A stretch of DNA of 64,000 nucleotides from Granulicella pectinivorans. GTDB taxonomy: Bacteria > Acidobacteriota > Terriglobia > Terriglobales > Acidobacteriaceae. The stretch spans positions 1 to 64,000 of the forward strand of contig NZ_FOZL01000002.1 in the NCBI RefSeq assembly GCF_900114625.1, given 5' to 3'. The notes below the pieces were generated by a model, which made no database searches, was not told the DNA's origin, and was given only the letters and a program-made list of their open reading frames with translations. The first letter of the stretch is position 1, and each line of letters starts with the position of its first letter. Below are positions 54,332-61,244 of this stretch, in pieces. A program made the position numbers and the translations under genes.

Positions 54332-55609
54332 ATGAGCCTCTTTTACAGCAACGGATCGGCAACCACGGAGATGTCCCCCGCAGAGGTGAAGGCGGGATTG
54401 TTCACGGCCCTCAAGCAGCTCGGCGAACGCAAGCGCGTCCTCGCTGTGCCCCCGGACTTCACCCGCATGCACTCGCAGAGCGGGGTCCTGACCGAGTATG
54501 CCTGGGAGTACTTTGGAGAAAAGCTGGTCGATGTACTTCCCGCCCTCGGCACGCACAAAGCCATGACCGACCATGAGATCTCCGCCATGTTCGGCAAGAC
54601 GCCGCGCGATCTCTTCCGTGTCCACGACTGGCGCAACGACATCGTCACGCTGGGCGAAGTCCCGTCCGAGTTCATGCTCGAGGTCAGCGAGGGTAAGCTC
54701 GACTACACCTGGCCGGCGCAGGTCAATAAGCTGCTCCGCGACGGTGGTCACGACCTTATCCTCTCAATCGGCCAGGTCGTCCCCCACGAAGTCGTCGGCA
54801 TGGCCAACGGCTCCAAGAACATCTTCGTCGGCACCGGCGGCGTGATGGGCATTCACCGCTCGCACTTCCTCGGTGCCGTCTACGGGATGGAGCGCATGAT
54901 GGGCCGCGCGGACACTCCTGTGCGCCGCGTTCTGAACTATGCCAGCGACCACTTCACCGCGGGCCTTCCACAGATCGTCTATGTCCAGACCGTAGTCAAC
55001 AAGAACGCCGAGGGCAAGCTGGTGATCCGCGGCATGTACATCGGCGACGACTCCGAGTGCTTCGAACTGGCCGCCAAGCTCAGCCTGGAGTGCAACTTCC
55101 TGATGATGGACCGCGAGATCAAGAAGGCCGTCGTTTTCCTCGATCCGCACGAGTTCCGCTCGACCTGGCTGGGCAACAAGAGCGTCTACCGCACGCGCAT
55201 GGCGCTCGCCGACAACGCCGAGCTGATCGTGCTCGCCCCCGGAGTCCACGAGTTCGGCGAAGACTCCGCGATCGACGGTCTGATCCGTAAGTATGGATAC
55301 TGCGGAACACCCGCGACGCTCCAGGCCGTCAAGGACGATCCAGAGCTGGCTGGAAACCTGAGCGCCGCCGCCCACCTCATCCACGGATCGAGCGAAGGCC
55401 GATTCACCATCCGCTACTGCCCTGGCCACCTGACCCGCGAGGAGATCGAAGGGGCACACTTTGAGTACGGCGACCTCGCCGAGTACTCCGCCAAGTACGA
55501 CGTGAACACGCTGACCGACGGATGGAACATCGTGGACGGCGAAGAGATCTTCTATATCTCCAACCCAGGGCTCGGACTCTGGGCCTATCGGGGCCGCTTC
55601 AACGACTAA
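54332..55609 (+). CDS. LarA-family NPN enzyme, possible D-gluconate 2-epimerase
   Basis: A homologue of nickel-dependent lactate racemase LarA, 425 residues. Key residues are in place: Asp42 and Arg45 in PPDFTRMH, His75 in ALGTHK, and His152, Lys162 and His178 spaced 10 and 16 apart. That is exactly the spacing of His174, Lys184 (bound to the cofactor) and His200 (nickel) in LarA. LarA homologues act on several 2-hydroxy acids, including D-gluconate/D-mannonate. The next genes are uxaE, gluconokinase and a sugar-acid SDR, so 2-epimerisation of mannonate to gluconate is the best guess; lactate racemisation is unlikely here. Cofactor genes larE, larC and larB are in the same window. TAAGAT lies nine bases before the ATG, suggesting little or no leader. 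Confidence 0.78.
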   Translation: MSLFYSNGSATTEMSPAEVKAGLFTALKQLGERKRVLAVPPDFTRMHSQSGVLTEYAWEYFGEKLVDVLPALGTHKAMTDHEISAMFGKTPRDLFRVHDWRNDIVTLGEVPSEFMLEVSEGKLDYTWPAQVNKLLRDGGHDLILSIGQVVPHEVVGMANGSKNIFVGTGGVMGIHRSHFLGAVYGMERMMGRADTPVRRVLNYASDHFTAGLPQIVYVQTVVNKNAEGKLVIRGMYIGDDSECFELAAKLSLECNFLMMDREIKKAVVFLDPHEFRSTWLGNKSVYRTRMALADNAELIVLAPGVHEFGEDSAIDGLIRKYGYCGTPATLQAVKDDPELAGNLSAAAHLIHGSSEGRFTIRYCPGHLTREEIEGAHFEYGDLAEYSAKYDVNTLTDGWNIVDGEEIFYISNPGLGLWAYRGRFND

Positions 55610-55696
55610 TTTGCTGATTTTGGGGGTTGTGGGTATGCTTGGGCGTGGCTTTTAAGTGGTAGAACCACTCGCTACAGGGTGGAATTGGAGACAGTT

Positions 55697-56959
55697 ATGA
55701 GTGATGGATTGCAGCTTCCCAAGTTCTCGATCGGTGTGGGAGATCGTTTTGCTCACCAGGCTAAGGCGCAGTTGGCCGCCTGTGTGATGGCGCTCAAGGC
55801 AGGTGTAGAGGTCGTACCGGTTTGGAATAAGTCCAACCGCGAACACATGATTATCGGCTCCGAGCCGAAGAACACCCGCATCGCCGCAGATGAGGCTGTG
55901 AAGGAGCTTGGCTGGACAAAGCCCTACTTTCTGGATGCGGACCATATCAATTTGAAGACGGTCGAGCGGTTCATGGAGCCCTGCGACTTCTTTACGCTGG
56001 ACGTCGCCGACATGATCGGCAAGCCGGCCGATCCGGAAGAGGTGCTGGCATTCGTACACCGGCATCCGGAGCTGGTGGGTGAGGTTTCAATCCCTGGCGT
56101 TGAGACGCCTTTCCAAACGGACATCGAGTTCGTCAAGGGCGTTGCGAACAAGTTCCTCGCGGCTGTGCAGGACGCAGGCAAGATCTACGCGCATCTCCTT
56201 GAATTCAAAGGAGCGGGCCGTTTCGTTCCTGAGATTTCGATGGATGAGACGGACTATCCGCAGACGCCGGTTGAACTGCTGATTATCCTGGCTGCGATCG
56301 CCGATGAGAAGATTCCGATCCAGACCATTGCGCCGAAGTTCACTGGCCGCTTCAACAAGGGCGTCGACTACGTGGGCGATGTGGCGCAGTTCACCAAGGA
56401 GTTCGAGGAAGACCTCGCGGCCATCGCATTCGCGATCAAGCAGTACGGCCTTCCCGCGAACCTCAAGCTGAGCGTCCACTCGGGTTCGGATAAGTTCTCC
56501 ATTTACAAGGCGATCCACGACGGCGCCAAGAAGTTCGGAGCGGGCGTTCATCTCAAGACGGCCGGTACGACGTGGCTCGAAGAGCTGATCGGTCTCGCCG
56601 AGGCGGGTGGATCAGGCCTCGAGATCGCCAAGGAGGTATATGCCGAGGCGTTCGCACATGCGGATGAGCTCTGCGCCCCTTACGCGACGGTCATCAACAT
56701 CGATCCGGCTGCCCTGCCCACGCCCGAGACGGTCAACGGCTGGACGAGCGAGCAGTACACGTCGGCGCTCCGCCACGATCAGTCCAACCCGGCCTATAAC
56801 CAGAGCTTCCGTCAGTTGCTGCATGTGGGCTTCAAGGTGGCGGCGAAGATGGGCGACAAGTACCTTTCGGCGCTTGAGGCCAATGAGGAGAGTGTCGCGC
56901 GCAATGTGACGACGAACCTCTTCGAACGGCACATCAAGCCCGTGTTCCTGGGGCTGTAG
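55697..56959 (+). CDS. uxaE: Tagaturonate/fructuronate epimerase UxaE
   Basis: UxaE interconverts D-tagaturonate and D-fructuronate and so links galacturonate to the glucuronate branch. The 420-residue sequence matches the UxaE family throughout, with FSIGVGDRFAHQAKAQLAACVMALKAG, VVPVWNKSNREH, YFLDADHINLKTV, TIAPKFTGRFNKGVDYVGD and SVHSGSDKFSIYKAI. The start ATG 55697 has TGGAGA seven bases upstream; a GTG six codons earlier is less likely. It lies 87 bases after the LarA-type gene on the same strand, with a small AGTGGT/ACCACT hairpin in the gap. A hairpin terminator or attenuator follows. Confidence 0.9.
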   Translation: MSDGLQLPKFSIGVGDRFAHQAKAQLAACVMALKAGVEVVPVWNKSNREHMIIGSEPKNTRIAADEAVKELGWTKPYFLDADHINLKTVERFMEPCDFFTLDVADMIGKPADPEEVLAFVHRHPELVGEVSIPGVETPFQTDIEFVKGVANKFLAAVQDAGKIYAHLLEFKGAGRFVPEISMDETDYPQTPVELLIILAAIADEKIPIQTIAPKFTGRFNKGVDYVGDVAQFTKEFEEDLAAIAFAIKQYGLPANLKLSVHSGSDKFSIYKAIHDGAKKFGAGVHLKTAGTTWLEELIGLAEAGGSGLEIAKEVYAEAFAHADELCAPYATVINIDPAALPTPETVNGWTSEQYTSALRHDQSNPAYNQSFRQLLHVGFKVAAKMGDKYLSALEANEESVARNVTTNLFERHIKPVFLGL

Positions 56960-56975
56960 GTCTCTATTTCTCAAC

Positions 56976-57003
56976 GGGCGTAGCTTCCCTGGAGGCTACG
57001 CCC
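56976..57003 (+). terminator. Hairpin between uxaE and gluconokinase
   Basis: GGGCGTAGC and GCTACGCCC form a 9-base stem that can extend inside the loop. TTCACTTCTTTT follows. It may end or thin the transcript before the kinase gene. Confidence 0.6.
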
Positions 57004-57030
57004 TTCACTTCTTTTGGGAGTTGGAACGGC

Positions 57031-57528
57031 ATGATCGTAGTCATCATGGGTGTGAGCGGGTCGGGCAAATCGACGATCGGTGGACTTCTTGCGGAGCGGA
57101 TCGGCACGGTCTTTGCAGACGCGGACGACTTTCATCCGCAGGCCAACAAGGACAAGATGGCTGCGGGCCATCCCCTCAACGATGAGGATCGTCAGCCATG
57201 GCTGGAGGACCTGAACCGTCTGCTGAAGAGCTGGTATGAGGGTTCAGGGAGCGGCGTCTTGGCTTGTTCAGCCTTGAAGGAGAAGTACCGGGATACGCTG
57301 AAGACCGGCATTCCCGAAGGAAAGGTGCATTTCGTGCTGCTCGAAGGCGATCCGAAGCTGATCGAAGAGCGGATGAAGGCGAGGCCCGGGCACTACATGA
57401 AGGCGAATATGCTGGCCAGCCAGATCGCCACGCTCGAGGTGCCTGCGGATGCACTGAAGGTCAAGAACATCGGTCCGCCGGAAGAGGTTGTCACGGGAAT
57501 TCTGCGCGATCTGACCGCAAAGGGCTAA
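57031..57528 (+). CDS. gntK: Gluconokinase
   Basis: Phosphorylates D-gluconate to 6-phosphogluconate, which enters the pentose phosphate or Entner-Doudoroff path. The 165-residue protein has the Walker A motif MGVSGSGKST at the start, FADADDFHPQANKDKMAAGHPLNDEDRQPWL, ACSALKEKYRD and ARPGHYMKANMLASQ, all standard for GntK. Its presence beside uxaE and a LarA-type gene is the main reason to think that gluconate, and not 2-keto-3-deoxygluconate, is the exit metabolite here. The start is the ATG directly before IVVIMGV; a GGAG lies about a dozen bases upstream. Confidence 0.94.
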   Translation: MIVVIMGVSGSGKSTIGGLLAERIGTVFADADDFHPQANKDKMAAGHPLNDEDRQPWLEDLNRLLKSWYEGSGSGVLACSALKEKYRDTLKTGIPEGKVHFVLLEGDPKLIEERMKARPGHYMKANMLASQIATLEVPADALKVKNIGPPEEVVTGILRDLTAKG

Positions 57529-57584
57529 GGGTTGCGTCGTTGGTATAGGGTTGTTGGGTTGGGATTTTTATAGGAGAAATCAGG

Positions 57585-58361
57585 ATGGGGCACTCGTTGT
57601 TTGATCTGACCGGTAAGGTCGCGGTGGTGGTTGGTGGTACTTCAGGCATCGGTTTGGCGATGGCAATCGGGCTGGCAGAGGCCGGCGCGGATGTGGTCGC
57701 GAGTTCGCGGCGGCAGGAGCAGGTCGATGAGGCGGCAACGACGATCGAGGGCAAGGGCCGCAGGTCGCTGCGTTTGACCTCGGATGTGGCCGACCGTGGT
57801 TCGCTCGAGAAGCTGCTGGAAGGCACGCTGGCGGAGTTCGGACAGGTCGATATCCTGATCAACTGCGCAGGCAAGATCAAGCGCGCGCCAACCCTCGATT
57901 TCCCCGAGGATCTGTGGAACGACATCATGGACACCAACGTGACCGGAACGCTGCGGGCCTGCCAGATCTTCGGCAAGCATATGCTGGAGCGCGGATACGG
58001 ACGCATTATCAACATCGCTTCCCTGAATACGTTCGTAAGTCTTAAGGAAGTAACGGCTTATGCCGCTTCGAAGGCAGCAGTTGGCGCCCTGACGAAGTCT
58101 TTGGCCGTTGAGTGGAGCTCGCAGGGCGTGACCGTCAATGCGATCGCTCCGGGCGTCTTCCGGACCGCCCTGAACGCGGAGTTGCTGGACAAGAGCGAGC
58201 GCGGCAAGGAGCTGCGGATGCGCACGCCGATGGGGCGTTTCGGCAAGACGGAGGAGCTGGTTGGCTCCGCAATCTATCTGGCGAGCGATGCTTCGGCGTT
58301 TGTGACCGGCGAGATTCTGGTCGTCGACGGCGGGTTCCTGGCTAGCGGCGTGAATCAGTAA
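57585..58361 (+). CDS. SDR, mannonate or gluconate 5-dehydrogenase type
   Basis: Short-chain dehydrogenase of 258 residues with VGGTSGIGLAMA, NCAGKIKRAPTLDFPEDLWNDIMDTNVTG, NIASLNTFVSLKEVTAYAASK (Ser-Tyr-Lys) and a C-terminal ILVVDGGFLASG. The pattern fits gluconate 5-dehydrogenase, 2-deoxy-gluconate dehydrogenase and SDR-type fructuronate reductase (Bacillus UxuB). Given uxaE, reduction of D-fructuronate to D-mannonate is attractive, with gluconate 5-dehydrogenase as the alternative. AGGAG eight bases before the ATG supports the start. It is the last gene of the cluster and has a strong terminator. Confidence 0.85.
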   Translation: MGHSLFDLTGKVAVVVGGTSGIGLAMAIGLAEAGADVVASSRRQEQVDEAATTIEGKGRRSLRLTSDVADRGSLEKLLEGTLAEFGQVDILINCAGKIKRAPTLDFPEDLWNDIMDTNVTGTLRACQIFGKHMLERGYGRIINIASLNTFVSLKEVTAYAASKAAVGALTKSLAVEWSSQGVTVNAIAPGVFRTALNAELLDKSERGKELRMRTPMGRFGKTEELVGSAIYLASDASAFVTGEILVVDGGFLASGVNQ

Positions 58362-58375
58362 AGCAGGGTTCAGCA

Positions 58376-58408
58376 GGCGGCTTCGACCTCGGTCGGAGCC
58401 GCCTTTTT
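58376..58408 (+). terminator. Intrinsic terminator after the SDR gene
   Basis: GGCGGCT and AGCCGCC, with further pairing inside, form a strong stem followed by TTTTT (58404-58408). It closes the LarA-type to SDR cluster. Confidence 0.85.
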
Positions 58409-58414
58409 GCGTCT

Positions 58415-58429
58415 AGAGGTCAGACCTCT
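58415..58429. promoter_or_regulatory. Palindrome with GGTCAGACC core
   Basis: AGAGGTC-A-GACCTCT is a perfect dyad. The core GGTCAGACC resembles operators of FadR-type GntR regulators such as GlcC and LldR. The gene downstream is a GlcG relative, but 295 bases separate them, so the link is tentative. Confidence 0.4.
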
Positions 58430-58723
58430 GGGACATCAAGTCGCGCGCGATGCCCAATTCATGTGCATCCACGGTAATCATGGTTTTCTAAAGGGCTTAC
58501 GGGGTGGGGAATGTAAATTTCCCTGTGTTTCACCACACGCTTTTTTGTCCATTTTGGACGGTAAAACGTGGATGAATGCATGGAAACGATGGCCAGAATG
58601 CTGGTTTTGAGCAGCACGATCTTTTCGCGCCGATGATCGCCCACATTTGACTGATTCGGAGCCTGGGTCAGCCATCTGATTAGCCATCGAATGTCTCTAA
58701 GGGGAGAGACAAGGAGAAAGATC

Positions 58724-59119
58724 ATGATTCAGTTAGCAGACGCTCGTCGCATCCTCGCAGCAGCGGAGAAGAAGGCGGAAGAGATTGGGCAGCCGATGAA
58801 CGTTGCGGTGGTCGATGCGGGTGGAAACCTGGTGGCGTTTGAGCGGATGGAGAATGCCTGGCTAGGCTCGATCGATATCTCGCAGAAGAAGGCCTGGACC
58901 TCGCGTGCGTTCGACATTACGACCAAGGACCTGGGAGCGAACTCTCAGTCGGGCGATCAGTTCTTTGGGATCCACGCTTCGAACGATGGGAAGGTGATGA
59001 TCTTCGCCGGCGGAATTCCGATCAAGAAGGACGGGAAGGTTGTGGGAGCGATCGGCGTCAGCGGTGGTTCCGGAGCGCAGGACCATGCGGTGGCTGAGGC
59101 GGGTGTGGCGGCATATTAG
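58724..59119 (+). CDS. GlcG/HbpS-family protein
   Basis: A 131-residue protein of the GlcG/HbpS (DUF336) family. It has MIQLADARRILAAAEKKAEEIGQPMNVAVVDAGGNLVAFERMENAWLGSIDISQKKAWTS and IKKDGKVVGAIGVSGG, the family core. Relatives sit in glycolate-use operons or bind haem or cobalamin; the precise job is unknown. AAGGAG eight bases before ATG 58724 fixes the start, and 11 upstream in-frame codons are untranslated. It is a single-gene unit that ends at a bidirectional terminator. Glycolate would be a product of the pentose route at 17-21 kb, but no direct link is shown. Confidence 0.88.
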   Translation: MIQLADARRILAAAEKKAEEIGQPMNVAVVDAGGNLVAFERMENAWLGSIDISQKKAWTSRAFDITTKDLGANSQSGDQFFGIHASNDGKVMIFAGGIPIKKDGKVVGAIGVSGGSGAQDHAVAEAGVAAY

Positions 59120-59203
59120 TTCGGTGACGGGTGGTAGCCCACATCGCAGAAGCGAGATGTGAGCTACCCGATTCAGCGGCGATTCCGATGGATACGACAA
59201 AAG

Positions 59204-59250
59204 GCCTGCTTCTTCTCCTCTTGGTACTGGAGGATGAGAAGCAGGCTTTT
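59204..59250. terminator. Bidirectional terminator
   Basis: GCCTGCTTCT and AGAAGCAGGC form the base of a long stem with TCCTC/GAGGA inside. TTTT follows on the plus strand and, with the AAAA before it, on the minus strand as well. It serves the GlcG-like gene and the rpmB-rpmG operon. Confidence 0.8.
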
Positions 59251-59274
59251 CGTGCAGGAACCCGTCTCTACCGC

Positions 59275-59427
59275 TTATGCCTTGGCTTCGCGGTAGGGGA
59301 CGTGCTTGCGGATCTTGGGGTCGTACTTCGAGAGCTCAAGCTTGCCGCTCTTGAGCTTCGGATTCTTGGTGGTGGTGTAGAAGTGGCCAGTGCCGGCCGA
59401 CGAAACGAGCTTGATGATTGTCCGCAT
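59275..59427 (-). CDS. rpmG: Ribosomal protein L33
   Basis: A 50-residue protein translating as MRTIIKLVSSAGTGHFYTTT followed by NPKLKSGKLELSKYDPK and ending REAKA. This is bacterial L33 of the large ribosomal subunit. It is the form without the zinc-binding cysteines. It follows rpmB after three bases, so they are one operon. The bidirectional terminator follows. Confidence 0.95.
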   Translation of the reverse strand: MRTIIKLVSSAGTGHFYTTTKNPKLKSGKLELSKYDPKIRKHVPYREAKA

Positions 59428-59430
59428 GGT

Positions 59431-59661
59431 TTAGGCCGCCTTCGCTTTGGACTTGAGCATAGCTGCGTCGTATCCGAGTTTGGTGATGTTACGCAGTCCG
59501 GCCATGCTGATGCGCATACGGATGAAACGCTTTTCGGAGGCTACCCAAACGCGCTTCCACTGCAGGTTCGGCTCCCAGCGGCGACGCGACTTGTTATTCG
59601 CGTGCGAACGCTTGTTACCACTCATCGGGCGCTTGCCCGTTACTAGACATACCTTGGCCAT
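59431..59661 (-). CDS. rpmB: Ribosomal protein L28
   Basis: A 76-residue protein beginning MAKVCLVTGKRPMSGNKRSH, with RRRWEPNLQWKRVWV and RMRISMAGLRNITKLGYD, which is bacterial L28. It is the first gene of the rpmB-rpmG pair, the common bacterial order. No zinc-binding Cys pairs are present. Confidence 0.96.
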   Translation of the reverse strand: MAKVCLVTGKRPMSGNKRSHANNKSRRRWEPNLQWKRVWVASEKRFIRMRISMAGLRNITKLGYDAAMLKSKAKAA

Positions 59662-59743
59662 GACGGTTCCTTATTCTCGGGGAAAACCCTACAGACCTTT
59701 ATACAGCATTCTGGAGGATTTGTCAGCCTTTTGTGGCCTTTTC

Positions 59744-60535
59744 TCACCCGCCGAGGCCGCCTACCGCCATCACCAAACCGGCTCCAACGCAGAGGCAGGC
59801 GATCTGCAGGAGGACGCGGGAGAGGCGCTTTTCGCGTTCGAGCTCCGGCAGGAGGTTGACCGTCGCGATGTAGAGGAAGCTACCGGCAGAGATGGGCAGG
59901 AGCCAGGCGATGGTGGCAACCGAGTGGGCTCCGGCGAGGAGGACAGCGGCTACCCCGAGGAACGACGGGAGGCCTGCGTAGAGGGTGAGGCGAAGCGCGC
60001 GGGGGAGAGGTACCTTGAGATGGACAAGGAGGGCGAAGTCGCCCATGCGGTGCGGAATCTCATGCAGGGAGATGGCGAGGGCAGTGAGCCAGCCGATGCG
60101 CGGCGAGGCCAGGAAGGCGACGGCGACGGCGGCTCCATCCACAAAGCTGTGGAGCATGCTGGCGAGGATGAGGGATCCGGGGCGCGCGCCCTGGGGGGTG
60201 TGCTGGTGGTGGTGCTCGGCACAGGGTTCGCCGATCTCCGGCTCGGCGCCGGTGCCGGAGATGACGAAGAAGAGACGCTCGGCGGCGAAGAGCGCGATCA
60301 TGGCGGCGCCGGTGAGGAGCCAGGTGAGGGCGTGGTTTCCGAGTTGCTCGATGGCCTCCGGGAGAAGGTGCAGGAGCGCGGTCGCGAGGAGGACGCCGAC
60401 GGCGAGGGCGACGATATAGGGGAGTTGGCGGCGGAGCGCCTCCTCGCGAGCACGCAGAAGCCAGGCCGCGGCGGTAGCGGCAAGCTGCACGGCGGCGGTG
60501 GCGAGGATGGGGGCGATGATCCAGACGGCGGTGAT
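59744..60535 (-). CDS. ZIP-family metal transporter
   Basis: Inner-membrane transporter of the ZIP family, probably for zinc or another divalent metal. About eight hydrophobic helices are visible. The helix IV and V motifs HSFVDGAAVAVAF and HEIPHRMGDFALL are the metal path, and the loop between helices III and IV is His-rich (CAEHHHQHTPQG). The start is a puzzle. The first hydrophobic segment begins VITAVWIIAPILA, and AAGGAG lies five bases before an ATC codon. No ATG, GTG or TTG is in frame near it. The only in-frame ATG (60814) would add 93 unlikely residues and cross the start of the next gene. I give the ATC as provisional start, making 263 residues. Confidence 0.82.
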   Translation of the reverse strand: MTAVWIIAPILATAAVQLAATAAAWLLRAREEALRRQLPYIVALAVGVLLATALLHLLPEAIEQLGNHALTWLLTGAAMIALFAAERLFFVISGTGAEPEIGEPCAEHHHQHTPQGARPGSLILASMLHSFVDGAAVAVAFLASPRIGWLTALAISLHEIPHRMGDFALLVHLKVPLPRALRLTLYAGLPSFLGVAAVLLAGAHSVATIAWLLPISAGSFLYIATVNLLPELEREKRLSRVLLQIACLCVGAGLVMAVGGLGG

Positions 60536-60588
60536 AACTGCTCCTTGAAAGTGCCCTAGGCGGGCGACGGGCGTTCGTACGCCTGTTC

Positions 60589-60616
60589 CTGCTTCGCGTG
60601 GCTCTCCCGATGGTCG
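60589..60616 (-). repeat. Dispersed repeat, module A copy 2
   Basis: Opposite-strand match, 27 of 28 bases, to 42450-42477. Here it lies in the non-coding region upstream of the ZIP gene. Confidence 0.75.
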
Positions 60617-60683
60617 AGAGTTGCCTTTGCTGCCGACCAGCGGGAGGCCCGCAGAATTTTGTGGTGCCCCGACCGGTCTACCT

Positions 60684-60730
60684 GTCACAACGTGACCGCC
60701 GTTCGCGCAGGGCGCACGTCCGGCAGGACA
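60684..60730 (+). repeat. Dispersed repeat, module B copy 2
   Basis: Matches 42484-42530 at about 39 of 47 bases, with the same GTCAC/GTGAC and GTCC/GGAC palindromes. Relative to module A it is inverted compared with the first locus, so the two modules move separately. Confidence 0.7.
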
Positions 60731-60795
60731 AAGGCCTAAAGAGTAATGGTATCGCGCTTTTGTCTTCCCTATTGATGCTGGAGTATCGTGGAAGG

Positions 60796-61155
60796 ATGAG
60801 GTTTCGTTCCGCATGGACGGGTTTGCTGCTGATGGTCGTCATGGCCGTGGCGTGCTTTGGACCGGTTTGCGGAGTGGCCTGCGCGGCGAAGGCTCCCTGC
60901 CATGACGCGTCGAGCATGACAGACTGCACGGGGATGGGACCGATGGCTTCCGTCCATGCCGCAGCCTCGCATGCGACGGTCTGCGCGCAGGACGATGCAG
61001 TGGTCGACCGCTCGGACGTGGATGTTCACCAGTTGGCGGTTGTGGCTGTGATGGCTTCGGCGATTCGCGTGGATGCAGTCCACCCGGTTGCCGCGGCGGC
61101 TGTGCGTGGTTTGGCGAAGGCGCCACCCAGGCCGGTTGTCGTGATGCGCGTTTAA
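60796..61155 (+). CDS. Small exported Cys/His/Met-rich protein
   Basis: A 119-residue protein I cannot assign to a named family. A Sec signal (AWTGLLLMVVMAVACFGPVCG) is followed by CAAKAPCHDASSMTDCTGMGPM, with four Cys/His and several Met residues close together, suited to binding copper. More His and Asp follow in SHATVCAQDDAVVDRSDVDVHQ. It lies 90 bases before the multicopper oxidase fusion on the same strand, so a copper-handling role is likely. ATG 60796 gives the cleanest signal peptide; GGAG is about ten bases upstream. ATG 60775 is an alternative. Confidence 0.6.
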   Translation: MRFRSAWTGLLLMVVMAVACFGPVCGVACAAKAPCHDASSMTDCTGMGPMASVHAAASHATVCAQDDAVVDRSDVDVHQLAVVAVMASAIRVDAVHPVAAAAVRGLAKAPPRPVVVMRV

Positions 61156-61244
61156 TCCTTCTCTCTTTGTCACCAAAGCTGATTCGTGAGCTTCTCAAAG
61201 GCTCGTGATGGTGTTTGTGCGTTTTTGGAACAGAGGAGAGCTGT

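Larger units (their letters stand above)
58362..58723. promoter_or_regulatory. Gap with terminator and operator-like palindromes
   Basis: This 362-base gap opens with an intrinsic terminator and then carries a perfect AGAGGTC-A-GACCTCT palindrome and, near 58547, GTCCA-TTT-TGGAC. It should contain the promoter of the GlcG-like gene. No gene is visible. Confidence 0.5.
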
